31,334 nt of DNA from Abiotrophia defectiva_A. Lineage in GTDB: Bacteria > Bacillota > Bacilli > Lactobacillales > Aerococcaceae. Both the position numbers and the translations under genes were made by a program. Positions within the stretch are counted from its first letter, which is position 1. Each line of letters starts with the position of its first letter. The stretch lies in assembly GCA_963546405.1 (NCBI GenBank), contig CAUUNL010000012.1:1-31334 (forward strand). Reading direction: 5' to 3'. The notes beneath the pieces are model-generated. The model made no database searches and was not told the DNA's origin. It saw nothing but the letters and a program-made list of their open reading frames with translations. Shown here one piece after another: positions 31,331-31,334 of this stretch.

Positions 31331-31334
31331 TAAA

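Overview
The window reads as chromosomal DNA of a low-to-mid GC Gram-positive coccus of the order Lactobacillales, most likely Aerococcaceae (Abiotrophia/Aerococcus-like); the genus is an inference. Support comes from a sortase-type surface protein, strong AGGAGG ribosome sites, a serS T-box, a glmS ribozyme, the mevalonate route (mvaA, mvaS), a heterodimeric ABC exporter, maltodextrin genes beside an Mga/AtxA-like regulator, and an NtdP (DUF402) protein. No phage, transposase, CRISPR, tRNA or rRNA gene was seen.

Layout. 1-1035: C-terminal end of a repeat-rich cell-wall anchored protein. 1186-3210: three-gene operon (unknown protein, PgeF-like laccase-domain protein, uracil-DNA glycosylase family protein). 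3239-3757 (-): membrane-anchored NusG domain II protein. 3921-4814: short-form ribosomal protein L25, then tRNA methyltransferase TrmL. 4817-6395: promoter, T-box leader and serS. 6496-7002 (-): free-standing glucose-type PTS EIIA. 7134-7976: uppP. 8026-9051 (-): lactonase. 9171-11823: AI-2E family membrane protein and a secreted DUF5067-like protein. 11901-12550: bioY behind a promoter fused to a BirA-type operator. 12647-17213: mutY and a two-subunit ABC exporter, translationally coupled by 4-bp overlaps. 17343-17894: ntdP. 17955-18285: unexplained hairpin-rich spacer. 18286-20358: promoter, glmS ribozyme and glmS. 20422-21778: long structured leader with a small secreted protein, then a small unknown cytosolic protein. 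21849-22535 (-) yggS, divergent from mvaA-mvaS (22665-25205). 25255-25503 (-): glutaredoxin-like protein. 25642-29702: operator-controlled malQ-glgP. 29789 to about 31282 (-): Mga/AtxA-like regulator.

Themes. Cell-envelope supply is well represented (uppP, glmS, mvaA/mvaS for isoprenoids, pgeF, wall-anchored protein). Maltodextrin or glycogen breakdown (malQ, glgP) lies beside an Mga-like regulator and a standalone EIIA. Several genes carry readable control: T-box (serS), glmS ribozyme, BirA operator (bioY) and a LacI-type operator (malQ). Almost every transcription unit ends in a clear intrinsic terminator.

Most worth a second look: the regulator at the right edge, which appears to start at a non-canonical AUU/AUC codon; the unexplained structured spacers at 17955-18285 and 20425-20692; a MutY lacking all four Fe-S cysteines; and a perfect palindrome between the divergent yggS and mvaA promoters. 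I did not find a clear-cut new multi-gene system.
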